In this document: positions 15,766-24,264 of the stretch, piece by piece
Layout of the letters: every line of letters begins with the position of its first letter
Position numbering within the stretch: position 1 is the first letter of the stretch
NCBI GenBank assembly: GCA_964617385.1
Contig: CAZTYX010000007.1
Coordinates: 1 to 35,967, forward strand
Source of the DNA: JADHMP01 sp964617385
GTDB taxonomy: Bacteria; Bacteroidota; Bacteroidia; Flavobacteriales; Flavobacteriaceae
Reading direction: 5' to 3'
DNA length: 35,967 bases
Program-made: the position numbers and the translations under genes
The notes under the pieces: generated by a model
The model's input: the letters and a program-made list of their open reading frames with translations, nothing else
Databases searched by the model: none
What the model was told of the DNA's origin: nothing

Positions 15766-17414
15766 AGGGGCAGCATAAAATCATTCTCGCTTTTGTTGTA
15801 GCCACCCTGCTACTCGTTTTATTTCGTGGTGTTCCTGGTGCTATAGACACGACCGTGGATAACCGGCATCAGCTTTCAAAAAATACCATTGAAAAATTAG
15901 AATCACTTGATGCTCCCATCCGCATTGATCTTTTTTTAGCGGGCAAGCTACCCGCCCAATACCAGCATTTTAGAGCTGCCGTAGCCACTTTACTAAACAA
16001 CTTTTCTCAACACACAAAACAGTTGCAGATTAATTTTATTGATCCGTTTGAACAAGGAGCGCCCGATACGATTGTTGCTGAAATGGAATCTTTCGGGTTA
16101 CCGCCCACCTATGTAAACGAAAACAATTCGAGTATCAACAAAGAAACAGTTGTTTTTCCTTGGGCCATCATAAATCAACAAGAGCGATCGGTTCGTGTGG
16201 GATTACTGAAAAAAAATCTAGGTGATACCCCCGAGCAAATTTTATTGCAATCATTGCAACAATTAGAGTTTCAATTTATGGATGGGTTGGAGCAAATTAC
16301 CCTAAAAGAAAAACAAAACATTGCCTTTTTAACTTCTCATAACACCTCTCCCGCCATTGCCTTGGCTGATTGGATTCAAAGCCTTCAGACCTATTATAAT
16401 GTTGCTTCATTTGATTTAAAAAAGAAAGAGCTAACACCCGATCAAACCCTAGCGAATTTAAACCGTTTCAAACTTTTGGTAATCTCACATCCAAAAACCC
16501 CTTTTTCTGTCACAGAAAAGTATATTTTGGATCAGTTCCAACTGCAGGGTGGGTCGCTTTTGTGGTTAACCGAGGGGGTGAAATTGGATGAAAATCAATT
16601 GATGAATAGTGAAGATGGAGCACTTATTCTACCTAAACCACTAGAACTCGACGATTATTTTTTTAACAACGGCATTCGACTGCAGCAGCAACTTCTAAAA
16701 GATTTGTATTGCGCGCCTTTGGTTTTGGCACGCGGAGAGGCCAACAATACTCAATACCTCCCCTACCCATGGCCGTATTATCCAATACCAAAAACAACCA
16801 CTGCGCACGCCATTGGAAAAGATTTGGGAAGTGTTTGGATGCGTTATGCATCACCCATTGACACACTGCCCAACAGACTACAAAAAACAATTTTATTAAC
16901 CTCTTCTCCCCTCACCCAAACAAAAAGTTTTCCCGCTGCAGTGCAACTGACAGAAGCCGGAAAGGAACTAAAGCCTGCCGAATACAATGGGCAACCAAAA
17001 ATTTTGGGTGCACTGCTAGAAGGCACTTTTCAATCGTTATTTAAAAATCGAATAAAGCCCTTTGAAACAGTATCTCCCCTAATTGAAGGTTCTTCAAAAA
17101 GCATTTTCATTAGCGATGGTCATTTTGGTGAAAATCAATTGGATGAAGGCACGCCCTTGGCTTTGGGATTTGACAAATGGTCGGCCAATTTTTATGACAA
17201 CAAAGCGTTGTTAATCAATAGCGTTCATTATCTCGCCGGATTTGAATATTTAGTTGCAATGCGCAATAAAAATTTTAATCTGCTCTTTTTAGATCCCGTC
17301 AAAGTAGATCAAAACGCTCCTTTTTGGAAACTGTTTATGGCTCTTGTTCCTATTGGGTTTTTGATTCTTTTTGCATTTCTCAATAGACTGCTTCGAAATA
17401 AACAGCAAGCCTAA
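15762..17414 (+). CDS. gldG: gliding-motility-associated ABC transporter accessory protein GldG
   Basis: The 550-residue product has an N-terminal membrane anchor (about 7-25), a large extracytoplasmic domain and a C-terminal membrane helix (about 523-544, followed by RLLRNK). This is the topology of GldG and the ABC-transporter auxiliary family. Characteristic stretches are DNRHQLSKNTIEKLESLDAP near the start and a VISHPKTPFS segment in the ThuA/Rossmann-like part. The start overlaps gldF in ATGA, implying translational coupling. GldG acts with GldF and GldA; what the transporter moves is unknown. Confidence 0.93.
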   Translation: MKGQHKIILAFVVATLLLVLFRGVPGAIDTTVDNRHQLSKNTIEKLESLDAPIRIDLFLAGKLPAQYQHFRAAVATLLNNFSQHTKQLQINFIDPFEQGAPDTIVAEMESFGLPPTYVNENNSSINKETVVFPWAIINQQERSVRVGLLKKNLGDTPEQILLQSLQQLEFQFMDGLEQITLKEKQNIAFLTSHNTSPAIALADWIQSLQTYYNVASFDLKKKELTPDQTLANLNRFKLLVISHPKTPFSVTEKYILDQFQLQGGSLLWLTEGVKLDENQLMNSEDGALILPKPLELDDYFFNNGIRLQQQLLKDLYCAPLVLARGEANNTQYLPYPWPYYPIPKTTTAHAIGKDLGSVWMRYASPIDTLPNRLQKTILLTSSPLTQTKSFPAAVQLTEAGKELKPAEYNGQPKILGALLEGTFQSLFKNRIKPFETVSPLIEGSSKSIFISDGHFGENQLDEGTPLALGFDKWSANFYDNKALLINSVHYLAGFEYLVAMRNKNFNLLFLDPVKVDQNAPFWKLFMALVPIGFLILFAFLNRLLRNKQQA

Positions 17415-17456
17415 ATTCTGTTGATAAGTTTCTTTCTTAAATCAAAGCATTTAAAA

Positions 17457-17473
17457 TATCTTTGAAACAAAGA
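17457..17473 (+). promoter_or_regulatory. dnaN -7 box TATCTTTG overlapping an inverted repeat
   Basis: TATCTTTG (17457-17464) is a perfect TAnnTTTG ending 15 bases before the dnaN ATG. The bases TCTTTG-AAA-CAAAGA (17459-17473) form a 15-base perfect inverted repeat that covers the box and the expected start of transcription. This could be an operator, a small 5' hairpin, or chance. No -33 TTG is at the usual spacing. Confidence 0.5.
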
Positions 17474-17479
17474 GATACC

Positions 17480-18601
17480 ATGAAGTTTATTGTTTCCAGT
17501 GCCGCTTTACTCAAGGAGTTACAAATGTTGGGAGGAGTATTAAATAACACCAATACGCTTCCGATTTTAGACAACTTCCTTTTTGAAGTCAATCAAGATG
17601 TATTAACCCTCACTGCCTCCGATCTAGAAACCACTTTTTCTACCCAATTGAACATTGAGTCTGAAGACACAGGCACTCTTGCCCTACCAGCAAAAATTTT
17701 ATTAGACACCCTTAAAACGTTTCCGGAACAACCTTTAACCCTAATCAAAACCGATCGAAATACCGTTGAAATTATTGCCAATAACGGAAAATATGCTGTT
17801 GCCTATGTTGATGGCAGTGAATTTCCCAAAGCGGCTCATGTGCCAGACCCACAAAAAACAACACTTGATGGCGGGCTATTGGCAGAAGCAATTAATGCCA
17901 CCTTATTTGCCAGTGGCAATGACGATTTGCGCCCAGTGATGAGTGGTGTGTTTTTTCAATTCACGACCGAGTCATTAACTTTTGTGGCAACCGATGCGCA
18001 TAAATTAGTAAAATATACACGAAATGATTTGTCTGCTGCAGCCACAGCAGAATTCATAATGCCCAAAAAGCCATTACAACTTTTAAAAAATATTTTGGTA
18101 GTATCTTCAGAAGAAGTTACCATAGAATACAATGAGTCAAATGCTCAGTTTCGATTTGACAAATCGGTGTTAACGTGTCGTTTAATTGATGGCAAATACC
18201 CAAACTATGAAGCCGTTATTCCGAAGGAAAACCCAAACCAAATGCTCATTGATCGGGTGGCCTTTTTAAATTCTGTGAAGCGGGTAAGTATATTTTCAAA
18301 TAAAACAACCCATCAAATTAGACTCAAAATTGCTGGGGCTGCACTCCAAATTTCAGCTGAAGATTTTGACTATAGCAATAGTGCAGAAGAGCAATTGCAC
18401 TGTGATTATCAAGGAGATGATATCCAAATTGGTTTTAATTCACGTTTTTTAACAGAAATGCTTAATAGTTTGGTTTCTGATCAAATAAAACTTTCATTGT
18501 CTTTACCTAATCGAGCTGGTCTAATCACCCCCATGGATGGCGTTGAAGAAGGAGAAGACATCACGCTTTTGGTTATGCCTGTAATGCTTAACAATCAATA
18601 A
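17480..18601 (+). CDS. dnaN: DNA polymerase III beta subunit (sliding clamp)
   Basis: The clamp encircles DNA as a dimer and tethers the replicative polymerase. The 373-residue product has the three-domain clamp pattern, with FIVSSAALLKELQMLGGVL at the N-terminus, a central SGNDDLRPVMSGVFFQF and TDAHKLVKY, and a C-terminal end LLVMPVMLNNQ of the M-P-[VMI]-R/M-L type. The ATG at 17480 gives the normal N-terminus; a TTG at 17462 falls inside the promoter box and is rejected. It follows gldG by 65 bases with its own promoter box and is convergent with capB. Confidence 0.97.
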   Translation: MKFIVSSAALLKELQMLGGVLNNTNTLPILDNFLFEVNQDVLTLTASDLETTFSTQLNIESEDTGTLALPAKILLDTLKTFPEQPLTLIKTDRNTVEIIANNGKYAVAYVDGSEFPKAAHVPDPQKTTLDGGLLAEAINATLFASGNDDLRPVMSGVFFQFTTESLTFVATDAHKLVKYTRNDLSAAATAEFIMPKKPLQLLKNILVVSSEEVTIEYNESNAQFRFDKSVLTCRLIDGKYPNYEAVIPKENPNQMLIDRVAFLNSVKRVSIFSNKTTHQIRLKIAGAALQISAEDFDYSNSAEEQLHCDYQGDDIQIGFNSRFLTEMLNSLVSDQIKLSLSLPNRAGLITPMDGVEEGEDITLLVMPVMLNNQ

Positions 18602-18619
18602 AGTTTCAGGCCACTTAAA

Positions 18620-19870
18620 TCAACTTGCCGTAATTGACTCGGATATCCGTTTGTAGGTTCCATTTTCGAGTTTTTCTCGGATATCAGAAAAGGCTTTTAG
18701 CGTAATTTCAACGTCTTCCAAAGAATGCGAAGCTGTTGGGATTAATCGAAGTAAAATCAATCCTTTTGGTATAACAGGATATACTACAATTGAACAAAAT
18801 ATACCATGATTTTCTCTAAGGTCTTTTACCAACGCCATTGCTTCAGGAATACTTCCTTTTAAATATACCGGCGTTACGCAGCTTTGAGTAGTTCCCAAAT
18901 CAAAACCTCTTTCACGCAAACCACTTTGTAAGGCATCTACATTTTCCCAAAGCTTGGCCTTAAACTCAGGTCTTGTGCGGAGTAACTCCAAACGTTTTAA
19001 AGCCCCTTTAACCAATTGCATTTGCAATGATTTGGCGAACATCTGTGAACGCATATTGTATTTGAGAAAATCGATTATCTCTTGATCGGCGGCTATAAAT
19101 GCCCCCGTTGAGGCCATAGATTTAGCGAATGTGGCAAAATAAACATCAATATCATCTTGAATACCTTGTTCAAACCCTGCCCCTTTTCCATGCTCACCTA
19201 GCGTACCAAAACCGTGGGCATCATCTACAAGAAATCGAAAGTTGTATTTGCTTTTTAATGCAGCAATTTCTTTGAGACGCCCTTGTTCACCTCGCATCCC
19301 AAACACTCCTTCTGAGATAACTAATATCCCTCCACCGGTTTGCTCGGCTACTTTTGTGGCACGTTGCAAGTTTTTTTCAAGGCTTTCAATATCATTGTGC
19401 TTATATGTAAACCGTTTGCCCATATGCAAGCGCACCCCGTCAATAATACATGCATGAGCATCTACATCATAGACGATAACATCGTTTTTAGACACCAAAG
19501 TATCAATGGTTGAAAGAATCCCTTGATAGCCAAAATTGAGTACATAAGCGGCTTGCTTATTTACAAAAGCGGCAAGTTCTTGTTCTAGTTGCTCATGCAA
19601 ATCGGTATGGCCCGACATCATTCGTGCACCCATTGGATAGGCAGCGCCATAGGCTTCAGCGGCTTCAGCATCCACTTTGCGGACTTCTGGGTGATTGGCT
19701 AAGCCTAGATAATCATTAACACTCCATGTGATCACTTCTTTGCCCTTAAAAATCATGCGATTGCTAATGGGTCCTTCTAATTTCGGAAAAACAAAATAGC
19801 CTTCCGCTTGATCGGCCCATTTTCCTAAAGGGCCTTTGTTTTGAAGTATTTTATCAAATAAATCTTTCAT
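18620..19870 (-). CDS. capB: alpha-oxoamine synthase; probable cysteate C-fatty acyltransferase of sulfonolipid synthesis (CapB/SulA type)
   Basis: A 416-residue fold-type-I PLP enzyme of the family that includes serine palmitoyltransferase, KBL and AONS. These join an amino acid to an acyl thioester with loss of CO2. Visible features: NDYLGLANHP, the MGARMMSGHTDLHEQLE block (80-96), H139 in VDAHACIIDG, the PLP-binding DDAHGFG (216-222), and the PLP lysine K250 in TFAKSMASTGAF. Automatic annotation often calls it 2-amino-3-ketobutyrate CoA ligase. Its start overlaps the stop of a cysteine-synthase-like gene (TAATG), and no threonine dehydrogenase is nearby. This favours condensation of cysteate with a fatty acyl group to 3-ketocapnine, as described for capnine and sulfobacin producers. 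The fold is certain; the substrate is inferred. Confidence 0.72.
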   Translation of the reverse strand: MKDLFDKILQNKGPLGKWADQAEGYFVFPKLEGPISNRMIFKGKEVITWSVNDYLGLANHPEVRKVDAEAAEAYGAAYPMGARMMSGHTDLHEQLEQELAAFVNKQAAYVLNFGYQGILSTIDTLVSKNDVIVYDVDAHACIIDGVRLHMGKRFTYKHNDIESLEKNLQRATKVAEQTGGGILVISEGVFGMRGEQGRLKEIAALKSKYNFRFLVDDAHGFGTLGEHGKGAGFEQGIQDDIDVYFATFAKSMASTGAFIAADQEIIDFLKYNMRSQMFAKSLQMQLVKGALKRLELLRTRPEFKAKLWENVDALQSGLRERGFDLGTTQSCVTPVYLKGSIPEAMALVKDLRENHGIFCSIVVYPVIPKGLILLRLIPTASHSLEDVEITLKAFSDIREKLENGTYKRISESITAS

Positions 19871-20922
19871 TATTTAGAGGCTCCAGATTTAATGTATTCA
19901 ATTTTTTGTGAAGTGTCATGGCTGGCATCAAAAAACCCTTGCTCAGCCATCCACTGGTCGCTGTATATTTTACTCATATAACGTGACCCGTGGTCTGGAA
20001 ATATGACCACAACAACATCGTCTTTTTTAAAGTATTTTTCTTCTTCCAACTGATGCACTGCTTGCATGGCTGCTCCAGAGGTGTATCCAACAAACATCCC
20101 TTCCATTCGAGTGGTGTTACGGGCCGCATGTGCACTTTCTTCATCGGTAACCTTCACAAAAAAGTCAATCATATCAAAAAGTGTGGCGGTGGGAATCAAG
20201 TTCTTACCCAATCCTTCAATCCGATACGGATAAATTTCATTGGGATCCAATTCTTGGGTTTCGTGGTATTTTTTTAATACAGAGCCATAGGCATCTACCC
20301 CAATAATTTGGATGTTCGGATTTTGTTCTTTTAAATATTTTGCACAACCTGAAATGGTTCCACCCGTTCCGCTACAAGCCACAAGGTGTGTAATTTTTCC
20401 ATTGGTCTGTTTCCATATTTCTGGGCCAGTGGAACGGTAATGTGCTTCAATGTTTAAATCATTAAAATACTGGTTTATATAAACCGATTCATTAATTTCT
20501 TCTTGCAAACGTTTGGCCACTTGATAATAAGAGCGTGGGTCATCGGCGGCCACGTTGGCTGGACACACATGCACCATAGCCCCCATAGAACGGAGCATGT
20601 TTATTTTATCGACTGAAGATTTTGAACTAACAGCCAAAATACAATTATACCCTTTCACTAAAGAAACCATTGCTAGGCTAAAACCTGTGTTGCCTGAGGT
20701 GGTTTCTATAATGGTTGAATTAGGTTTTAAAAGCCCTTTCGCTTCTGCAGCCTCAATTATGTGGAGAGCAATTCTATCTTTATTGGAATGTCCAGGATTA
20801 AAAGCTTCAAATTTGGCGTAAAAATTTCCTTTATAGTTATTTACGCTTTTATTGAGTTTTATTAAGGGTGTGTTCCCTATCAATTCAAGGATGTTTTGAT
20901 AGGAGTTCACATCATCTTTCAT
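19870..20922 (-). CDS. capA: fold-type-II PLP enzyme; probable cysteate synthase (CapA type)
   Basis: A 350-residue relative of cysteine synthase and cystathionine beta-synthase. Features: ELIGNTPLIKL (13-23), the PLP lysine K48 in NPGHSNKDR, the substrate loop TSGNTG (75-80), the phosphate-binding GTGGT (185-189), and a C-terminal end (SRYMSKIYSDQWM) like that of CBS. No CBS regulatory domain follows. It is first in a two-gene unit with the oxoamine synthase, stop and start overlapping in TAATG. In described capnine producers, a cysteine-synthase-like enzyme makes L-cysteate from an activated serine and sulfite, and the oxoamine synthase uses it. That is my preferred reading; ordinary cysteine or cystathionine synthesis is the alternative. 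The ketoreductase step is not encoded here. Confidence 0.68.
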   Translation of the reverse strand: MKDDVNSYQNILELIGNTPLIKLNKSVNNYKGNFYAKFEAFNPGHSNKDRIALHIIEAAEAKGLLKPNSTIIETTSGNTGFSLAMVSLVKGYNCILAVSSKSSVDKINMLRSMGAMVHVCPANVAADDPRSYYQVAKRLQEEINESVYINQYFNDLNIEAHYRSTGPEIWKQTNGKITHLVACSGTGGTISGCAKYLKEQNPNIQIIGVDAYGSVLKKYHETQELDPNEIYPYRIEGLGKNLIPTATLFDMIDFFVKVTDEESAHAARNTTRMEGMFVGYTSGAAMQAVHQLEEEKYFKKDDVVVVIFPDHGSRYMSKIYSDQWMAEQGFFDASHDTSQKIEYIKSGASK

Positions 20923-20950
20923 ACCTTCTGTTTTGATGTACTTAATGGCA

Positions 20951-20958
20951 CAAATTTA
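20951..20958 (-). promoter_or_regulatory. capA -7 promoter box TAAATTTG
   Basis: A perfect TAnnTTTG on the minus strand, 28 bases before the capA ATG, within the 47-base gap after the oligopeptidase gene. It suggests that capA-capB can be transcribed separately from the threonine aldolase/oligopeptidase pair upstream. Confidence 0.45.
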
Positions 20959-20969
20959 AGTAAATTATT

Positions 20970-23117
20970 TTAGTATAATTTTCCTTCAAAATTTAATAAA
21001 AAAACGAAGGTCTTTGCCGTTTCTTTGAGTGCATCAAAACGCCCAGAATTACCGCTGTGTCCTGCCACCATATTGGTGTCAAGAAACAAAACATTTTGAT
21101 CTGTTTTTATGGTCCTCAAAGCTGCCACCCATTTGGCGGGTTCCCAATATTGTACTTGTGAATCGTGATATCCAGCTGTAACATATATATGCGGATAGGC
21201 TTGCGCCTTAAGATTATCATATGGTGAATAGGACTTCATATACGTGTAATAGCTTTCTTCATTAGGATTTCCCCATTCGTCATATTCAAAAGTGGTGAGG
21301 GGTATGCTGGCATCCAACATGGTGGTTACCACATCTACAAAAGGCACAGCGGCCACCACGCTTTTATACAATTCGGGTGCTTCATTGATGACTACACCCA
21401 TCAACAAACCGCCTGCCGAACCACCATAGGCATGCAAATGCTCGGCACTGGTGTAGCCTTCTTCAATTAAAAACGAAGAAACATCAATAAAATCATTAAA
21501 GGTATTTTTCTTTTTAAGCAGTTTGCCCTCTTCATACCACTGTCTTCCCATATATTCTCCGCCCCTAATATGGGCAATGACATATATAAATCCTCTATTT
21601 AATAAACTGAGTCGTGTACTAGAAAAACTGGGGTCAATTGTAGCGCCATAAGACCCATAGGCATATTGCAATACGGGAGTGTTTGGTCCTGGGTTGGTAT
21701 CCTTATGATAAACCATTGAAATGGGTATTTTAACGCCATCTCTTGCTGTAGCCCAAAGGCGTTTTTCTATATAATTTTTGGAATCAAAGGAGGGGTCAAT
21801 CACTTCTTGTTGTTTCAGCAAGATTTGTGTTTTGGTAGTAACATCATATTCATATGTACTATTGGGTAATACCATTGAGGTGTGTCCGTAGCGATAGTTG
21901 GTTGTATCAAATTCAGGGTTATAAGACCCATAGAGCGTGTAGGTTTCACCGTCAATTGGAATAAAATAATCTTCAGAACCATCCCAACGCACAATGCGCA
22001 GTTGCGACAGGCCATTTGTTCGTTCTGAAACCACATAAAAGTCTTTAAAAATCTCCACATCCTCTAATAAAACATTTTCTCTATGAGGAATAATACTTTC
22101 CCAATGCGCTTGTGTGGGGGTTTTAATTGGCACTTTCACCCATTCAAAATTAGTCGCACCGTTTTGATTGGTTAAAATATAAAAGTGGTCTTCAAATTGG
22201 CTGACATCATATTCTAAACCCCGTTGTCTTTTTTGCACCAATTGAAAATCAGAAAGGGGTGCATCGGATTTAATGTATTGGTATTCGGAGGTGAGTGTAC
22301 TTTGGGAGTTAATAAAAATATAATCTCTTGATTTAGAAATGCCCACATGCGTTGAAAAAGTTTCGTCTTTTTCAAAATAAACCAATTGATCTTCTGTTTC
22401 GGAAGTATTAATTTGGTGACGATAGATGGCTTCAGAACGAAGGGTGCTGGGGTTTTTATGGGTATAAAAAAGATGTTCACTATCGGCTGCCCAAGTGCTA
22501 CCACCCGTGGTATTTTCAATTTTAGTGGTTAAATTCTGTTGTGTGAGAAGGTCTTTAACGAAAAGGGTATACTTTCTTCGTGATTGTGTATCTACTCCAT
22601 AAGCCACTTTTTGATTGTCTGGACTTACATTGAGCCCCACCAGTCGAAAATAATCATGTCCTTGAGCGAGTGAATTGCCATCCAAGAGAATTTCTTCGGC
22701 AGCGGATAATGAATCTTTTTTACGGGTATAAATAGGATATTGTTTCCCTTTTTCAAAACGCGTAATATACCAATAGCCGTTGTAAAAATAAGGCACCGAA
22801 CTATCATCCTCTTTTATACGGGCCTTCATTTCTTCAAATAAATCCGTTTTGAAGGACTCTTGCTCGGCAGTCATTTTTAGGTAATAGTCATTTTCTCGCT
22901 CCAAATAGTCTATCACCTCTGGGTTGTTTCGTTCTTTAAGCCAATAGAAAGGATCTAAACGAATATCGTCATGGATCTTATGTTGATAGGGAATTTGATC
23001 TGCTTTAGGCGGAACTATAGTATTGTCGTAAGCCATAGGTGTGTTTTTTTTACAGGCACTGAATAAAGTGAAACAGAGGTATAGAAAAAAGAATGGGGTG
23101 GTTTTGATAAATTTCAT
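20970..23117 (-). CDS. oligopeptidase B-like S9 peptidase, lipoprotein
   Basis: A 715-residue S9A-family serine peptidase with an N-terminal beta-propeller (about 75-430) and a C-terminal alpha/beta hydrolase domain. The catalytic triad is Ser567 in AYGGSAGG, Asp652 in GYHDSQV and His687 in AGHSG. IAHIRGGEYMGRQWYEEGK is typical of oligopeptidase B, which cleaves short peptides after basic residues. A lipoprotein signal ends at Cys22 (LFSAC), so it should be membrane-anchored outside the cytoplasm, unlike E. coli PtrB. It starts five bases after the threonine aldolase stop, so the two are likely co-transcribed. Confidence 0.93.
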   Translation of the reverse strand: MKFIKTTPFFFLYLCFTLFSACKKNTPMAYDNTIVPPKADQIPYQHKIHDDIRLDPFYWLKERNNPEVIDYLERENDYYLKMTAEQESFKTDLFEEMKARIKEDDSSVPYFYNGYWYITRFEKGKQYPIYTRKKDSLSAAEEILLDGNSLAQGHDYFRLVGLNVSPDNQKVAYGVDTQSRRKYTLFVKDLLTQQNLTTKIENTTGGSTWAADSEHLFYTHKNPSTLRSEAIYRHQINTSETEDQLVYFEKDETFSTHVGISKSRDYIFINSQSTLTSEYQYIKSDAPLSDFQLVQKRQRGLEYDVSQFEDHFYILTNQNGATNFEWVKVPIKTPTQAHWESIIPHRENVLLEDVEIFKDFYVVSERTNGLSQLRIVRWDGSEDYFIPIDGETYTLYGSYNPEFDTTNYRYGHTSMVLPNSTYEYDVTTKTQILLKQQEVIDPSFDSKNYIEKRLWATARDGVKIPISMVYHKDTNPGPNTPVLQYAYGSYGATIDPSFSSTRLSLLNRGFIYVIAHIRGGEYMGRQWYEEGKLLKKKNTFNDFIDVSSFLIEEGYTSAEHLHAYGGSAGGLLMGVVINEAPELYKSVVAAVPFVDVVTTMLDASIPLTTFEYDEWGNPNEESYYTYMKSYSPYDNLKAQAYPHIYVTAGYHDSQVQYWEPAKWVAALRTIKTDQNVLFLDTNMVAGHSGNSGRFDALKETAKTFVFLLNFEGKLY

Positions 23118-23122
23118 GGAAA

Positions 23123-24142
23123 TTAAAATTGTTTCAAAACATCTAAAAAATATTGATGTTGCTCTTCGGTATAATCACGATGCGTAACCAATCTAATTTT
23201 GGCTTGCCCCAAAGCCAAAACTTTAATGTTTTTGGCTTCCATTTGCGACACAAAATCAGCAGTATTCCATTGGTCTTTTAAATTAAATATGACAATATTG
23301 GTGTGCACAGGCACTACATTTGCAACAAAGGAACAATTTTGAAGGGCTTGTTCTAAGGCCTTGGCTTTACGATGGTCTTCTTTTAAATCGTCTATATGAT
23401 GCTCGAGCGCATAGAGTGCTGCTGCTGCCAAATAACCCGATTGACGCATGCCTCCACCAAATACTTTTCTTATGCGAAGGGCCTTTTGCATTAAGGCCTT
23501 AGAACCCACTAATACGGAACCCACAGGACATCCCAAACCTTTACTAAAACAAACGGATATGGTGTCAAAATAGCGGCCATAATCTTGTGGTGTTTCTTTT
23601 GTCTCCACAAGCGCATTCCACAACCTTGCTCCGTCTAAATGCAGGCTTAACTGATGTTCATCACAAAGGGCTTTAATTTTTTTTATTTCTTCAAAATCAT
23701 AGTAAGCTCCTCCCCCTTTGTTGGTTGTGTTTTCAAGGCAAACTAATCGTGTGGGTGGACTGTGATAAAATTCGGGAGAATGAATTGCTGGCGCAATTTG
23801 ACTGGCAGTAATTCGACCTTGGTCACCCGTAATTAATTTACAAGAAACACCCGAATTAAAACTTACGCCACCCCCTTCATAATTAAACACATGCGAATAG
23901 TGATCGCAGATCAACTGCTCTCCGGGTTGGGTGTGTATTTTGATAGCCGTTTGATTGGCCATCGTGCCCGAAGGAAAAAACAAAGCTGCTTCCATTCCAA
24001 ATCGTTTGGCTATGGTTTCTTCCAATAAATTAACCGTAGGGTCGTCTTTAAAAACATCATCCCCAACAGGGGCTTGTTGCATGGCTTCCATCATAGAGGC
24101 ACTAGGCTTTGTGATTGTGTCACTAATTAGATTTACTTCCAC
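23123..24142 (-). CDS. ltaE: low-specificity threonine aldolase (GLY1/LtaE family)
   Basis: A PLP enzyme that splits threonine or allo-threonine into glycine and acetaldehyde. The 339-residue product has the classic N-terminus NLISDTITKPS, the GDDVFKDDPTVN block, FFPSGTMANQ, HLDGARLWNA (PLP-binding Asp and Arg), and the PLP lysine in CFSKGLGCPVGS. I start it at the GTG at 24142, which gives EVNLISDT directly as in the family. An ATG at 24196 would add 18 residues of non-family sequence. It is divergent from prfB. It and the oligopeptidase downstream form a probable operon. Confidence 0.93.
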   Translation of the reverse strand: MEVNLISDTITKPSASMMEAMQQAPVGDDVFKDDPTVNLLEETIAKRFGMEAALFFPSGTMANQTAIKIHTQPGEQLICDHYSHVFNYEGGGVSFNSGVSCKLITGDQGRITASQIAPAIHSPEFYHSPPTRLVCLENTTNKGGGAYYDFEEIKKIKALCDEHQLSLHLDGARLWNALVETKETPQDYGRYFDTISVCFSKGLGCPVGSVLVGSKALMQKALRIRKVFGGGMRQSGYLAAAALYALEHHIDDLKEDHRKAKALEQALQNCSFVANVVPVHTNIVIFNLKDQWNTADFVSQMEAKNIKVLALGQAKIRLVTHRDYTEEQHQYFLDVLKQF

Positions 24143-24264
24143 AAAAATTTGTTTTAATTCACGGCTAAAGGTAAAGATTGCGCAGATAAGCTGCAAAAAA
24201 TTTTTAAAGCCCTAAAAAGCTTCAAATAGTTCACAGGAGAATTGTATTTTTAGAAAAAAAAAGA

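Noticed and set aside
18620..19870. Annotation as 2-amino-3-ketobutyrate CoA ligase (kbl)
   Set aside because: There is no threonine dehydrogenase nearby, and it is translationally coupled to a cysteine-synthase-like gene. A sulfonolipid role explains the pairing better, though only biochemistry can decide.
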